Assembly (NCBI RefSeq): GCF_030409715.1
Contig: NZ_JAUFQI010000001.1
Span: 2,096,501-2,160,500, forward strand
DNA: 64,000 nt
From: Reinekea marina
GTDB lineage: Bacteria > Pseudomonadota > Gammaproteobacteria > Pseudomonadales > Natronospirillaceae
Direction of reading: 5' to 3'
Position numbers and translations under genes: made by a program. The notes beneath the pieces were generated by a model. The model searched no databases, was not told where the DNA came from, and saw only the letters and a list, made by a program, of their open reading frames with translations. Below, in pieces: positions 19,183 through 29,152 of the stretch; position 1 is the first letter of the stretch; every line of letters starts with the position of its first letter.

Positions 19183-20373
19183 TTAGTCGTTGGCGTCCAT
19201 TAATTTACCGAGCATGGCATGGTATATTTCACGATCACCAATATAACCCACAAGTTCACCTTGCGATTCTACCAGTACGGCGTGCCCGCTTTGGTATCTC
19301 AATGCCATTACGTCTTGCATTTTAGTATCGAGCGGTACTATTAATACAGCCGATTTATCTAGCCCTTCTATACTTTGTTCATCGCTAATTTGCCAGTATT
19401 TAACCGGTGTTTTTTGATCACCATAACGAATAAAGGCATCGGAAAGATTATCAGCCATGGATAGCCAAACGTCATCACGCTGGCTTAGGCAGTATTCATC
19501 ATTTTCTTGTTTTATGTCGGCCATGGGTCGCATTAAAGACTGGGCATTTACCACGTTTACAGGGTTGATGTGGGCTACAAAGTCGCGTACATAATCGGTA
19601 GCCGGCTTCATCACAATGTTTTCTGGTGTATCGTGTTGCACTACTTCACCGTCTTTCATGATGGCGATGTGGTTACCCAGTTTTAGGGCTTCGTCTAAAT
19701 CGTGGCTCACAAAAATAACCGTCTTATTGAGTTTTTCTTGTAATCGAAGCAATTCATCTTGCAGTTGAGTTCGAATAAGCGGGTCTAATGCTGAAAATGG
19801 TTCGTCCATTAATATAATGTCGGTTTCCATTGCAAAGGCACGAGCCAAACCTACGCGTTGCTGCATACCGCCAGAAAGCTGATGCGGCTTGCTATCAGCC
19901 CACTCTGCTAGCCCTACTAGCTCTAGCTGTTCTAATGCTTTGGCTTTAACCGTAGCTTTGTCTAGCCCTTTTTGCTCCAAACCAAAGCCAACATTTTCTG
20001 CAACGGTTAGCCAAGGCATAAGTGCAAACTTTTGAAACACCATAGTGATTCGGTTCATGCGAGCGTTTCGTTTATCTTCTTCATTGAGCTCGTGGAAGTT
20101 TTGTTTGCCGTTTTCTGTTTCAATAAACACTTGACCACGTGCAACCGAGTTTAAGCCGTTCGCAGTTCTTAATAAACTGGATTTGCCTGAGCCCGATAAA
20201 CCCATAAGGACGCAAATTTCACCTTTACCGACACTCAAGCTAACGTTTCTAACTGCCGCCGTTAAACCAGTAGATTCTTGAATTTGCTGAATAGATTGTC
20301 CGCTGTCCATCAATGGTAGTGCGCGTTCAGGTTGCTTGCCAAAGACAACATCAACATTTTTAAATTCAATCAT
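19183..20373 (-). CDS. choV: Choline/betaine ABC transporter ATP-binding subunit
   Basis: A 396-residue ProV/ChoV-type ATPase. Walker A is GLSGSGKSSLLR (about 59-70), the signature is LSGGMQQRVGLARA, Walker B is IILMDEPFSALDP, and the H-loop is FVSHDLDEA. The extra N-terminal segment before VRNVSL (about 1-40) and a C-terminal CBS-like region (about 280-396) are features of quaternary-amine importers; the CBS part often senses ionic strength. It is the last gene of the choX-W-V unit, 12 bases after choW, and the transporter feeds the bet genes beside it. Confidence 0.93.
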   Translation of the reverse strand: MIEFKNVDVVFGKQPERALPLMDSGQSIQQIQESTGLTAAVRNVSLSVGKGEICVLMGLSGSGKSSLLRTANGLNSVARGQVFIETENGKQNFHELNEEDKRNARMNRITMVFQKFALMPWLTVAENVGFGLEQKGLDKATVKAKALEQLELVGLAEWADSKPHQLSGGMQQRVGLARAFAMETDIILMDEPFSALDPLIRTQLQDELLRLQEKLNKTVIFVSHDLDEALKLGNHIAIMKDGEVVQHDTPENIVMKPATDYVRDFVAHINPVNVVNAQSLMRPMADIKQENDEYCLSQRDDVWLSMADNLSDAFIRYGDQKTPVKYWQISDEQSIEGLDKSAVLIVPLDTKMQDVMALRYQSGHAVLVESQGELVGYIGDREIYHAMLGKLMDAND

Positions 20374-20385
20374 TATGTTCTGCCT

Positions 20386-21213
20386 TTATTTGGTTTTAAA
20401 GAGTCGGTCTAACATGATTGCCACTAATACAATGGCCAGCCCTGCTTCGAAACCCGTTGCAATATCCACCGTATTTAACGCACGTACTACTGGCTTCCCT
20501 AAGCCATCAGCCCCTACTAAGGCCGAAATAACCACCATCGATAAGCTCAACATAATACATTGTGTAATACCGGCTCGAATGCTAGAAATGGCCGCAGGAA
20601 TCTCAACTTTTAATAGTAAGTTTCGGTTGGTACAACCGAAGGCACGCCCGGCTTCTAGCAACTCTTTCGGTACTTCTGAAATGCCCAAATACGTCAGACG
20701 AATCGGAGCAGCAATAGCAAACACGATGGTTGAAATTAAACCCGGCACTACACCCAAGCCAAATAGAGTTAAGGCAGGAATTAAATAAACAAAAGGCGGA
20801 ATGGTTTGCATTAAATCTAGAATCGGGCGTAATGTTCTAAATAACCAAGGTCTATGAGCTGCAGCAATGCCAATGGGCACGCCAATCAACACGCATAAGG
20901 TGGTTGCATAAACAATCAATGAAAAAGTCTCGATTGATTCTTCCCAATAGCCCAAATTCCAAATTAACAGTAAGGCTAAAATAAAGAACAGAGTGACGCC
21001 TTTATTGCGCTGTCGCCAGTATACTAACCCCGCAACAATGCCAATAAATAGCCAAGGCGGTAGCATGGATAAACCATCAACTAAGCCTTCTATCATCGTG
21101 TCTAAAACCAGTGAAATTGCGTCAAAAAATGAACCGCTGATATTAATCAAACCATCCATTAAGTATTCTGCCCAATGACCAATAGGCAATTTGTTTTCAG
21201 TAATAAAACTCAT
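20386..21213 (-). CDS. choW: Choline/betaine ABC transporter permease
   Basis: A 275-residue inner-membrane permease of the ProW/ChoW type with about six membrane segments. The cytoplasmic EAA-loop region reads SEVPKELLEAGRAFGCTNRN, where the permease docks on the ATPase. The ending VRALNTVDIATGFEAGLAIV is typical of glycine betaine/choline permeases. It sits between choX (67 bases upstream) and choV (12 bases downstream). Confidence 0.93.
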   Translation of the reverse strand: MSFITENKLPIGHWAEYLMDGLINISGSFFDAISLVLDTMIEGLVDGLSMLPPWLFIGIVAGLVYWRQRNKGVTLFFILALLLIWNLGYWEESIETFSLIVYATTLCVLIGVPIGIAAAHRPWLFRTLRPILDLMQTIPPFVYLIPALTLFGLGVVPGLISTIVFAIAAPIRLTYLGISEVPKELLEAGRAFGCTNRNLLLKVEIPAAISSIRAGITQCIMLSLSMVVISALVGADGLGKPVVRALNTVDIATGFEAGLAIVLVAIMLDRLFKTK

Positions 21214-21280
21214 TATTTACTATTCTTTGTTTGTGAAACGTTGCTAGGTTGGCTAGGTGGCCAACCTAAATCAAGGGCAG

Positions 21281-22207
21281 TTATTTTGCGATGTGTGCTT
21301 TTACTTCTGCAAGCGCTGGCTTACCATCTAGGGTACTTACGCCGTCTAACCAATCTACTAATACAGACTCATTTGCTTGTAACCAGTTTTTAGCGGCTAC
21401 GTTTGGCTTTTGACCATCATTCAAAATACTCGCCATTACTTCGTTTTCAGCTGAAAGCGTGAAGGTTAAGTTAGTCAGTAATTTGCCAACGTTAGCGCAC
21501 TCTTGGGTGTAGCCTTTACGAACGTTGGTATAAACACTGGCACCGCCAAAATCAGGTCCAAAGAAATCGTCACCGCCGCTTAGGTACGCAAGGTCAAAGT
21601 TTGCGTTCATTGGGTGTGGCTCCCAACCTAAGAATACAACCCAGTTATTACGTTTTGTCGCACGCTTAACTTGAGACAACATGCCCGCTTCACTCGATTC
21701 AACGACTTCAAAATCTTTTAAGCCAAATGCGTTTTGATCAATCATAGATTGAATTAAACGATTACCATCATTACCAGGCTCGATTCCGAAGATTTCACTG
21801 TCGAATTTATCGGCATACTTAGCAATGTCGCTAAAATCTTTCACGCCAGCATCGTAAACATATTGCGGAACCGCTAACGTATATTTTGCGCCTGACAGAT
21901 TTTTATGAATGGTTTCAACGGTGCCCGCTTCACGGTAAGGCTTAATATCGCCTTCCATAGTTGGCATCCAGTTCCCTAGAAACACGTCAATATCGCCATT
22001 TTCTAACGACTTATAAGTTACCGGTACCGATAACAATTGCGTGTCGGTTTTATAACCCATACCTTCTAAAACGGTCGAGGCAATTGCTGTCGTTGCGGTA
22101 ATATCGGTCCAACCTACATCAGAGAATCGAACAGTTTCACATTGGTTCGCTTGCACTGACATAGCTGCACTGGCGGCTATAATAGGTAGAATCATTTTTG
22201 CTTTCAT
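21281..22207 (-). CDS. choX: Choline/betaine ABC transporter periplasmic binding protein
   Basis: A 308-residue OpuAC-family binding protein. A signal peptide ends near SVQA (residue 20). The mature start CETVRFSDVGWTDITATTA and the segment GNWMPTMEG are characteristic of ChoX/CbcX-type choline-binding proteins, and NNWVVFLGWEPHPMN supplies aromatic residues of the cation-pi cage. An AAGGA ribosome site precedes the ATG. It is the first gene of choXWV and lies downstream of betA on the same strand. Confidence 0.93.
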   Translation of the reverse strand: MKAKMILPIIAASAAMSVQANQCETVRFSDVGWTDITATTAIASTVLEGMGYKTDTQLLSVPVTYKSLENGDIDVFLGNWMPTMEGDIKPYREAGTVETIHKNLSGAKYTLAVPQYVYDAGVKDFSDIAKYADKFDSEIFGIEPGNDGNRLIQSMIDQNAFGLKDFEVVESSEAGMLSQVKRATKRNNWVVFLGWEPHPMNANFDLAYLSGGDDFFGPDFGGASVYTNVRKGYTQECANVGKLLTNLTFTLSAENEVMASILNDGQKPNVAAKNWLQANESVLVDWLDGVSTLDGKPALAEVKAHIAK

Positions 22208-22280
22208 TGTTATTCCTTACTTTTTGACACTTAATTTTTATCCGACTTACATAACTCGTTAATGCAAATCAGAACGATCA

Positions 22281-22308
22281 GCGGAGGCATATTCACCTCC
22301 GCCTTTTT
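22281..22308. other. Hairpin between betA and choX with T-run on the plus strand only
   Basis: GCGGAGG (22281-22287) pairs with CCTCCGC (22296-22302), followed by CTTTTT on the plus strand. Both flanking genes run on the minus strand, where the hairpin lacks a T tail. It may limit antisense transcription, or act in the betA-choX mRNA as a processing or stabilising stem. Confidence 0.5.
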
Positions 22309-22317
22309 AGGTAGAAA

Positions 22318-23994
22318 CTAATTATTGATGGCTATATTTGGCCGTTGACGGGTTTGCCATTTTTCGTCCATTTTCACTGCGACTTGTGCTGCTAGAAGAG
22401 TGTCGCCGTTTAATATTAGGTCGGCTGCACGCTCAGCAACCATAATGGTTGGCGCATTCAAATTGCCATTGGGAATAGTTGGGAAAATAGAAGAATCGAC
22501 AACGCGCAATCGCTCAATGCCATGAACTTTGGTTGAAGGGTCTACCACGGCCATGTCATCCACGCCCATTTTACACGAGCATGATGGGTGATAAGCACTT
22601 TCTACATTTGCACGAACAAAGGCATCTATTTGTTCATCGCTTTGAATTTGCTCGCCCGGTTGAATTTCTCCATTGCGATACTCATCAAAAGCTGGCTGCG
22701 CGATAATTTCTCGAGTTTTACGCACACAGTCTCGAAACCCTTCCCTATCATCTTCGTGCTGCAAGTAGTTAAATTGTATTGAAGGTGCTTGTTTTGGGTC
22801 CGCACTCTTCACATGTACATGGCCACGGCTTTTAGGCTTGTTGTGACCAATATGAACTTGAAAACCATGACCATCAAAGGCTGCTCGGCCATCATAGCGC
22901 ATAGCGGCTGGTAAAAAGTGGTACTGCAAATCGGGCCATTCGACACCAGCTTTAGAGCGAATAAAACCGCAGCTTTCAAAGTGATTTGTGGCACCTAAAC
23001 CAGTTTTAGTGAAAAACCATTGAGCCCCAATAAGACCTTTATTAAACAGGTCTAATTTTCCATTTAACGTAATAGGCTGTTTGCACTTAAACTGAAAATA
23101 GAACTCAAGATGATCTTGTAAGTTTTCACCAACGCCGTTAAGTTCATGCTTTACTTCAATACCCGCTTTATTTAAAACATCGGCATTGCCAATACCTGAT
23201 AACTGCAAAATATGCGGAGACCCAATTGAACCTGCACTGAGTATGGTTTCTTTTGCAGCCAACGCTGTTTTGGTCGTACCCTTGTGTTCGTATTCGATCC
23301 CAGTGGCTATTTTGCCTTCAATAATAACCTTTTTTACTAAAGCATGTGTTACCACGGTTAAATTCTTACGTTGCATTGCAGGGCGTAAATAGGCATTGGC
23401 CGTAGACCAGCGACGACCATTTTTAACGGTCATGTGCATGGCACCAAAGCCTTCTTGCTGGGCGCCATTATAGTCTTTAGTGAATTCATAACCGGCCTGT
23501 TCTCCGGCTTTAATAAAGGCGATATACAATGGGTTTTTCATCTCATTGCCATTATTTACGCCTAAAGGCCCTGTGTCTCCACGGTATTCATCACCACCAA
23601 AAGACCAAGTTTCAGCCTTTTTAAAGTAAGGCAGGCAATGTTGATAATCCCAATTATGCGCGCCCTGCTCCGCCCATTCGTCAAAGTCTTTCGCGTGACC
23701 GCGCACATAGACCATGCCGTTAATAGAAGATGAGCCACCCAAAACCTTGCCACGAGGGCAATGCATTTTTCGGTTATCTAGGTATGGCTCGGCATCGGTT
23801 TCAAATTGCCATGCGTATTTTTCAGTATTCATCGGTATAGACAACGCTGTTGGCATTTGGATAAAAATACTTTTATCACTGCCACCGGTTTCTACCACCA
23901 GTACCTTATTATTTGGGTCTTCCGAAAGTCGGTTTGCCAGTACGCAACCAGCAGACCCAGCACCAACGATGATGAAATCAAATTCATTTGTCAT
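22318..23994 (-). CDS. betA: Choline dehydrogenase
   Basis: A 558-residue GMC-family flavoprotein oxidising choline to betaine aldehyde. The FAD motif is [20 protein letters not shown] at the N-terminus, and GMC signature 1 lies in [18 protein letters not shown]. The catalytic His pair lies in [12 protein letters not shown] and the final [17 protein letters not shown]. The ATG at 23994 is chosen because GAAGGAG lies just before it and the family starts here; an upstream in-frame ATG at 24024 lies inside betB. The ribosome site overlaps the betB stop codon, indicating coupled translation. Confidence 0.95.
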   Translation of the reverse strand: MTNEFDFIIVGAGSAGCVLANRLSEDPNNKVLVVETGGSDKSIFIQMPTALSIPMNTEKYAWQFETDAEPYLDNRKMHCPRGKVLGGSSSINGMVYVRGHAKDFDEWAEQGAHNWDYQHCLPYFKKAETWSFGGDEYRGDTGPLGVNNGNEMKNPLYIAFIKAGEQAGYEFTKDYNGAQQEGFGAMHMTVKNGRRWSTANAYLRPAMQRKNLTVVTHALVKKVIIEGKIATGIEYEHKGTTKTALAAKETILSAGSIGSPHILQLSGIGNADVLNKAGIEVKHELNGVGENLQDHLEFYFQFKCKQPITLNGKLDLFNKGLIGAQWFFTKTGLGATNHFESCGFIRSKAGVEWPDLQYHFLPAAMRYDGRAAFDGHGFQVHIGHNKPKSRGHVHVKSADPKQAPSIQFNYLQHEDDREGFRDCVRKTREIIAQPAFDEYRNGEIQPGEQIQSDEQIDAFVRANVESAYHPSCSCKMGVDDMAVVDPSTKVHGIERLRVVDSSIFPTIPNGNLNAPTIMVAERAADLILNGDTLLAAQVAVKMDEKWQTRQRPNIAINN

Positions 23995-24007
23995 TGTGTT
24001 GGCTCCT

Positions 24008-25471
24008 TCAAAATGGGCTGTCAATTTTGTTCATGCCGACATATACCGCTTTTTGCTGCGTGTAATGATTCAGCGTTGATAGGCCATTTTCACGCCCAAT
24101 GCCCGATTGCTTGTATCCGCCAACTGGCATTTCAGCTGGGCTATTGCCGTAGGCATTAATCCAACAAATGCCCGCTTGAATTTGATGAATGACTCGGTGA
24201 GCACGCTGAATGTTTTGCGTGAATACACCGGCGGCTAACCCAAGCTGGGTATCATTTGCACGATTAATCACTTCTTCTTCAGTGCTAAAACTTAAGACCG
24301 ACATAACCGGACCAAATATTTCTTCACGAACGATCGTCATGTCATCGGTGCATTGAGTAAATACGGTGGGGGCTACAAAGTAACCATTAGGTGCATCTTC
24401 TGGCGCTAGAGCACTTCCGCCGCATGCTAATTGAGCGCCTTCTGCTTTACCTTTTTCGATGTATTCCAACACAAGCGCTTGATGCTTTTTAGAAATAAGT
24501 GCGCCAAAGTTAACATCGGCATTCATCGGGTTGCCGGCAACAATGTTCTTTTCGATTCGCCCAACGAGTACCTTTAAGAATTTTTCTTGAATAGATTCGT
24601 GTACAAATACACGGGTACCGTTGGTGCAAATTTCACCTTGGGTATAAAAGTTTCCAAGCATTGCAGCAGAAACCGCTTCGTCTATATCGGCATCTTCAAA
24701 AACAATCAAAGGCGATTTACCACCTAACTCCATGGTCACGTCTTTTAGTGTGCTAGACGCGGCGGCCATTACTTTCTTACCCGTACCTACTTCACCTGTA
24801 AACGACACCTTGGCAATGTGTTGATGATACGTAAGTAACTCACCTACACGGTGATCACCTTGAACCACATTAAACACCCCTGCCGGTAAACCCGCTTCAT
24901 AGAATATTTCGGCTAACTTTAAGGCACCTAAGGGTGTTTCTTCTGATGGCTTAAACACCATAGCGTTACCGGCTGCCAATGCAGGTGCGGCTTTCCAGCA
25001 TGCAATTTGTAATGGATAGTTCCATGCGCCAATTCCCGCACAAACGCCTAGAGGCTCGCGACGGGTATAATAAAAATCACCGCCTAAATCTTGCTGATTT
25101 CCCTCAATAGCCGGTGCTAAACCAGCAAAAAACTCAATTGAATCTGCGCCCGTCACTACGTCTACCACACTGGCTTCTTGCCATGGTTTACCCGTATCAA
25201 TGACTTCAATTTTGGCTAGTTCATCATTGCGCTCGCGTAATAACGCCACCGCTTTTAATAAAATTCTCGATCGCTCCATGCCTGTCATGGCTGACCAAAC
25301 TTTAAAACCTTCTTGAGCGCTGCGAACCGCTTCTTCTACTAGCTCAGGGCTCGCCTGTTCAACAGAATATACAACGCACCCAGTAGCAGGGTTAATCACA
25401 TCAAAGGTTTCGTTACTGTTACTGCTTACATATTGGCCAGCAATAAAGGATTGGTAAGTGGTAGTGCTCAT
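24008..25471 (-). CDS. betB: Betaine aldehyde dehydrogenase
   Basis: A 487-residue aldehyde dehydrogenase converting betaine aldehyde to glycine betaine with NAD(P)+. The catalytic Glu lies in [12 protein letters not shown] and the nucleophile Cys in [13 protein letters not shown]. The N-terminal [18 protein letters not shown] and [20 protein letters not shown] fit the BetB group. Its start overlaps the betI stop by four bases (ATGA), and betA follows directly, so betIBA form one operon. Confidence 0.95.
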   Translation of the reverse strand: MSTTTYQSFIAGQYVSSNSNETFDVINPATGCVVYSVEQASPELVEEAVRSAQEGFKVWSAMTGMERSRILLKAVALLRERNDELAKIEVIDTGKPWQEASVVDVVTGADSIEFFAGLAPAIEGNQQDLGGDFYYTRREPLGVCAGIGAWNYPLQIACWKAAPALAAGNAMVFKPSEETPLGALKLAEIFYEAGLPAGVFNVVQGDHRVGELLTYHQHIAKVSFTGEVGTGKKVMAAASSTLKDVTMELGGKSPLIVFEDADIDEAVSAAMLGNFYTQGEICTNGTRVFVHESIQEKFLKVLVGRIEKNIVAGNPMNADVNFGALISKKHQALVLEYIEKGKAEGAQLACGGSALAPEDAPNGYFVAPTVFTQCTDDMTIVREEIFGPVMSVLSFSTEEEVINRANDTQLGLAAGVFTQNIQRAHRVIHQIQAGICWINAYGNSPAEMPVGGYKQSGIGRENGLSTLNHYTQQKAVYVGMNKIDSPF

Positions 25472-26085
25472 GCGTTTGCAACCTCATCGGTCTGTAATAG
25501 CTGGGGATTAATAAGAGAATGAATATATTTAATACAATAATCTGCGGAGGCTTCGATAGAGATAGGCTGTTTACTCAGTGCTCTTCTTAGCCAAAGCCCA
25601 TCAATCAATGCAGCGGTCGTTTGTGCCGCCTGTTCAACCTGGTCACTGGGCAGTAACTGTTTAAACGAGTAACGTAAGTTCGATAATAAGCGTCGTTCGT
25701 TAACTTGCTGTAAAGCCGAGAATTGTTCGTCATGCATCGCTTGAGTCCAGAAAGCCAGCCAAGTTTTTGAGCTTTTATCGGCCGTTTGAACCTGAGCGAA
25801 ATTTGCTTTTACGATGGCTTCTAAGCGCTTTACAGGGTCTTTATTATCTATTTTGCGAAGCTCTTTCATGAGTTCATCGTGAAGTGACTGCAATAAAAAG
25901 CGAACTGTGGCTTCTAATAACCCCTGTTTACCGCCGAAATAATGATTAATGATGCCTGTTGAGACGCCAGCGATTTTAGCAATCGAATTAATGGTGGTCT
26001 TATTAAAACCATACTGCTCTACCGATAAAAGCGTGGCTTCTATTAGCTGGCTTTCTCGCAGTGGTTTCATTCCAACTTTAGGCAT
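25468..26085 (-). CDS. betI: TetR-family repressor BetI
   Basis: A 205-residue regulator. The chosen start [11 protein letters not shown] at 26085 has GGAG seven bases upstream and is the family N-terminus; a further ATG at 26106 is less likely. The helix-turn-helix is [20 protein letters not shown] (about 32-51). The C-terminal [11 protein letters not shown] and [11 protein letters not shown] match the choline-responsive BetI ligand domain. It represses the bet operon until choline is present. The palindrome at 26116-26129 is its likely operator. Confidence 0.94.
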   Translation of the reverse strand: MPKVGMKPLRESQLIEATLLSVEQYGFNKTTINSIAKIAGVSTGIINHYFGGKQGLLEATVRFLLQSLHDELMKELRKIDNKDPVKRLEAIVKANFAQVQTADKSSKTWLAFWTQAMHDEQFSALQQVNERRLLSNLRYSFKQLLPSDQVEQAAQTTAALIDGLWLRRALSKQPISIEASADYCIKYIHSLINPQLLQTDEVANA

Positions 26086-26115
26086 CAGTGCTCCGTCAAA
26101 GTTCATTTTTTATTA

Positions 26116-26129
26116 ATTGAACGTTCAAT
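26116..26129. promoter_or_regulatory. BetI operator (perfect 14-bp palindrome)
   Basis: ATTGAACGTTCAAT is a perfect inverted repeat 31-44 bases upstream of the betI start. It matches the known BetI binding core (TTGAACGTTCAA). It probably overlaps the bet promoter, allowing autoregulation of betIBA. No second copy was seen before choX. Confidence 0.88.
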
Positions 26130-26292
26130 ATAAAAAGAATGATAACGGATATTTTATAGAGTACACAAGTTTGTTTTGGAATAAACGGCGTAGTTTTGAT
26201 GGTTTATACTTTGATATCTAACCTTAAAAATGTCTTGAATACCCTATTTATAGGCGTTCTAGAGAATATTTTACTTTGGAATATTTAGTGTT

Positions 26293-26559
26293 CTAAATTG
26301 TAGTGAACAAACAAGGATAAAGGGGTAGTTGTTTATTCCGCACCTTCTCAGAAGCTTTTGTTTCAAACGGGATGACCATTTCGTTAAATTGAACATAAGC
26401 AAAGTTTAAGCGTGTAAACTGTTCAACTAGCCACGCCAGTTCTGCCCTACTAGAAACCGAATAAACGGACTTTGGCTGGCCTTTGGTATGGAACGAGCCA
26501 TGGCTTTTAACTTGTTTCGGCTTTGATTTACAAAAATAAGAGTGTTTCTGCACATCCAT
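26293..26559 (-). CDS. Small hypothetical protein
   Basis: An 88-residue ORF starting at MDVQKHSYF; an upstream TTG at 26580 would add seven residues. The N-terminus is rich in Lys, Ser and His; the middle SSRAELAWLVEQFTRLNFAYVQFNEMVIP has amphipathic helix and strand character typical of a folded protein. No Shine-Dalgarno sequence is evident and no family was recognised. It lies between betI and a divergent DedA-like gene. Confidence 0.4.
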   Translation of the reverse strand: MDVQKHSYFCKSKPKQVKSHGSFHTKGQPKSVYSVSSRAELAWLVEQFTRLNFAYVQFNEMVIPFETKASEKVRNKQLPLYPCLFTTI

Positions 26560-26609
26560 TTTTACAGCAGGCGCGTACAATGGTCACTACTACTTAGAAT
26601 GTTCACACT

Positions 26610-27251
26610 ATGAAATACACTAAATTACCAACCGCCATCCTTTCTATTTTTCTGTTTATGACATTGGCGATATCACAAGGCTGGATTCCCACCGGGCTCG
26701 AGCTCTTGCAATCGTTAAGAGACGGTATAGGTGATCAATGGTTTTGGTTGGTTGTGTTTTGTATATTCTTAGAGGCACTTATTGTTATAAGTCTCTACTT
26801 TCCTGGTCAGTATATCGCGGCTATCTTAGTGATACTTTCAGGTCCAACGTTTACCGATATCATATTGCTGACGGCCGCCATGGTCATTGCAGTAACTCTT
26901 GGCTCTAGCGTTAACTATGCAATAGGCCGTTATTATTCTAATGAACGCATCACCAAGCCTATGTCTTTTAAAACGCTACTACCAGCGATGATTCATTCCA
27001 GTGGTTTAGCCATTTTTACCTTTAACTGGGGGTTACAAAAAGGCACTGCAAAACTGATAATTGCCTCGGCTTTACTGAATCTACCTTACTACCTATTCAT
27101 AATGTTCATCACAGTTTCTTTTGGTGAGCAAATTATTGCAGCAACCGATAACCCCTTGATAATTGGTACAGCACTATTGATTTGGTTAGGCATCGCAATA
27201 TACCGCGATCGGCAGTTGCTAGTTGCTTCGCGGAATGTTTTGCCCAGCTAA
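26610..27251 (+). CDS. DedA-like (VTT-domain) integral membrane protein
   Basis: A 213-residue protein with five or six hydrophobic segments. The pattern FLEALIVISLYFPGQYIAAI followed by TLGSSVNYAIGRYYS resembles the E-x(n)-FPG and G-x(3)-Y-x(2)-GR landmarks of DedA/VTT proteins, which are implicated in lipid-carrier flipping and membrane homeostasis. The acidic and arginine positions are only partly conserved, so the assignment is moderate. It converges on the SDR gene with a 19-base gap. Confidence 0.6.
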   Translation: MKYTKLPTAILSIFLFMTLAISQGWIPTGLELLQSLRDGIGDQWFWLVVFCIFLEALIVISLYFPGQYIAAILVILSGPTFTDIILLTAAMVIAVTLGSSVNYAIGRYYSNERITKPMSFKTLLPAMIHSSGLAIFTFNWGLQKGTAKLIIASALLNLPYYLFIMFITVSFGEQIIAATDNPLIIGTALLIWLGIAIYRDRQLLVASRNVLPS

Positions 27252-27270
27252 GAGAAGCGTCTTAATGGTA

Positions 27271-28020
27271 TTAACGGCCTCCAGAAACTTCTAAAAAGGC
27301 ACCCGTGGTATAAGCTGATTCGTCTGAGACCAAAAATGCAATGGCTGCAGCAACCTCTTCTGGCTGGCCACCTCGTTGTAACGGTAGATTTTGCTTTAAA
27401 CGGTCTACTCGTGCCGGCTCCCCACCACTGGCGTGCATTTCGGTGTAGATCAAGCCTGGCCGTACGCAATTAACACGAATACCTTGGTTTGCTACTTCCA
27501 ATGACAACCCAATGGTTAAGGTATCTAAAGCCCCTTTGGATGCGGCGTAATCTACGTATTCATTCGGTGCCCCTATTCTTGAGGCCGCTGAAGAAACGTT
27601 CACAATGACCCCGCCTTCATGGCCATACTCGGTCGACATTCGCTTGATTGCTTCAATGCAACACAAAAAAGGACCGGTAACGTTGGTTTGTAATACCTTA
27701 TTGATTCTTTCCGCGTTGAGTGACACCACCGGGCTCTGCGTAAAAAGAATACCTGCATTGTTTACTAGCACGTCTAATCGGCCGCAGTTTATGTCTATTT
27801 CTTGATACATGCGTTTAACATCGGATTCTACACCAACATCGGCTTGCACTACCCAAGCTTGATTGCCCATTGCCAAGACCTGTTGGGCGACTTTCTGTGC
27901 TGCTTCTAGATTGGAAACATAGTTAACTACGATATTGTAGCCATCTTTAGCTAACCTCAAAGCCGTTGCAGCGCCAATGCCACGACCACCACCAGTAACT
28001 AAGGCTACTTTATTCATCAT
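27271..28020 (-). CDS. SDR-family oxidoreductase (FabG-like)
   Basis: A 249-residue classical short-chain dehydrogenase. The dinucleotide motif is VTGGGRGIGAATALRLA, with NNAG as VLVNNAGIL, Ser in VNVSSAASRIG and the active-site YAASKGALD. GVESDVKRMYQEI and the ending TGAFLEVSGGR place it near 3-oxoacyl reductases, sugar dehydrogenases and YgfF-type SDRs. Its substrate is not known. A second ATG three bases in could be the actual start. It is separate from the true fabG at 55 kb. Confidence 0.88.
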   Translation of the reverse strand: MMNKVALVTGGGRGIGAATALRLAKDGYNIVVNYVSNLEAAQKVAQQVLAMGNQAWVVQADVGVESDVKRMYQEIDINCGRLDVLVNNAGILFTQSPVVSLNAERINKVLQTNVTGPFLCCIEAIKRMSTEYGHEGGVIVNVSSAASRIGAPNEYVDYAASKGALDTLTIGLSLEVANQGIRVNCVRPGLIYTEMHASGGEPARVDRLKQNLPLQRGGQPEEVAAAIAFLVSDESAYTTGAFLEVSGGR

Positions 28021-28123
28021 TCAAAATATCCAATTTGTTAAACAAGAAAAATACTAACAAGATTCGATACATAAACCAAAAGGCTGGCTATAATGAGCCT
28101 TTTAAACCTTGTATAGAGTTATT

Positions 28124-28582
28124 ATGAGAATTTGTGGTATTGAACTGAAAGGCGGCGAAGCTGTTTTGTGTATTTTGGGTTATAACATGGGGGCCTTTGA
28201 ACTGCCCGACAGTCGACAGCGGCAAATCGCCGTGTCCAACTCTGAAGACACTCAAAGTATTCGAGACTTTCAGTTTTCGATCAAAAAACTATTTGAAGAT
28301 TACAAAGTTGAACGCGTCGCCATTATAAAGCGCGAGCAAAAAGGTAAGTTTGCAGGAAGTGCCACCAGTTTTAAGCTGGAAGCCGCATTGCAGCTGCTCG
28401 ATATGCCCGTCGAGGTATTTAGCCCTTCGGTTATTAAAGACCAGATGAAGCGCAACCCATTACAAACAGACTTTGCATCTCTAGGGCTAAAAAAGTTTCA
28501 ACAACAAGCTTTTAATGTAGCCTACGCCGCACACAATTTAAGACTCTACAAAGAAGGTGATGCTTCATTAGATCAAGAATAA
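28124..28582 (+). CDS. DUF3010 family protein
   Basis: A 152-residue protein beginning MRICGIELKGGEAV at the ATG 28124; an upstream TTG extension is unlikely. The motif set (GIELKG, VSNSEDTQSIRDFQ, AIIKREQKGKFAG, EVFSPSVIK) is that of DUF3010, a gammaproteobacterial family with a RuvC/RNase-H-like appearance but no established function. It is divergent from the SDR gene, and converges on yehS. Confidence 0.8.
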   Translation: MRICGIELKGGEAVLCILGYNMGAFELPDSRQRQIAVSNSEDTQSIRDFQFSIKKLFEDYKVERVAIIKREQKGKFAGSATSFKLEAALQLLDMPVEVFSPSVIKDQMKRNPLQTDFASLGLKKFQQQAFNVAYAAHNLRLYKEGDASLDQE

Positions 28583-28603
28583 GCCTGCCTCAACTTGCAT
28601 CGC

Positions 28604-29065
28604 CTATTTAGGGCGATGCTTATTTTGTAAGCCTTGAAGGAAATTCCTGAGCACCTGATCTTTACACGGGCGAAAATGTTGGTGGTCTGGTTTGCGGAAG
28701 AATGCGCTTAACTCAGATTTGCTCAAGCGAAAATCAGCTAATTGCAATGTGGCGAGTATATCTTCAGCTTGCAGATTAAGTGCAATTTTAAGCTTTCTAA
28801 GCACAATGTTATTGTTTAACTTAGTTTCAACAACAGGCTCAGCGCCCTCTTTTTTACCACGAAGCTTCACAATAAAACCGTTTAAAAACTGCGCTAAAGC
28901 TGGGTCTTTTAGTGCCTTATAAGCTTCATCTTTATCACTTTTCAACCAATCACTCACTTCAGCTCTGGTGACATTCAGCCCCCCCAGCGAAAATATTTTG
29001 ATCATAGCGTCGTCTTTTAAATCATAAATAAAGCGGATTTTGCGGAGCACATCGTTATTTGTCAT
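28604..29065 (-). CDS. yehS: DUF1456 family protein (YehS-like)
   Basis: A 153-residue protein built from two related repeats, NNDVLRKIRFIYDLKDDAMI and NNIVLRKLKIALNLQAEDIL, each followed by a conserved LSKSELSAFFRKP-like segment. This is the DUF1456/YehS signature. The function is unknown; predicted cytoplasmic. It ends facing the DUF3010 gene with a 21-base gap. Confidence 0.85.
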   Translation of the reverse strand: MTNNDVLRKIRFIYDLKDDAMIKIFSLGGLNVTRAEVSDWLKSDKDEAYKALKDPALAQFLNGFIVKLRGKKEGAEPVVETKLNNNIVLRKLKIALNLQAEDILATLQLADFRLSKSELSAFFRKPDHQHFRPCKDQVLRNFLQGLQNKHRPK

Positions 29066-29152
29066 AGAAACCTTTAGTTAGATAAATATTGCGGTAATTT
29101 GAGGGATTTTAGCAGGTATCTAGCTCAATAGCCGCGTGCGGCGGCTTTTAAT

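Noticed and set aside
20336..20788. 150-codon plus-strand ORF opposite choW
   Set aside because: Antisense to a clear permease gene, with no ribosome site or family.
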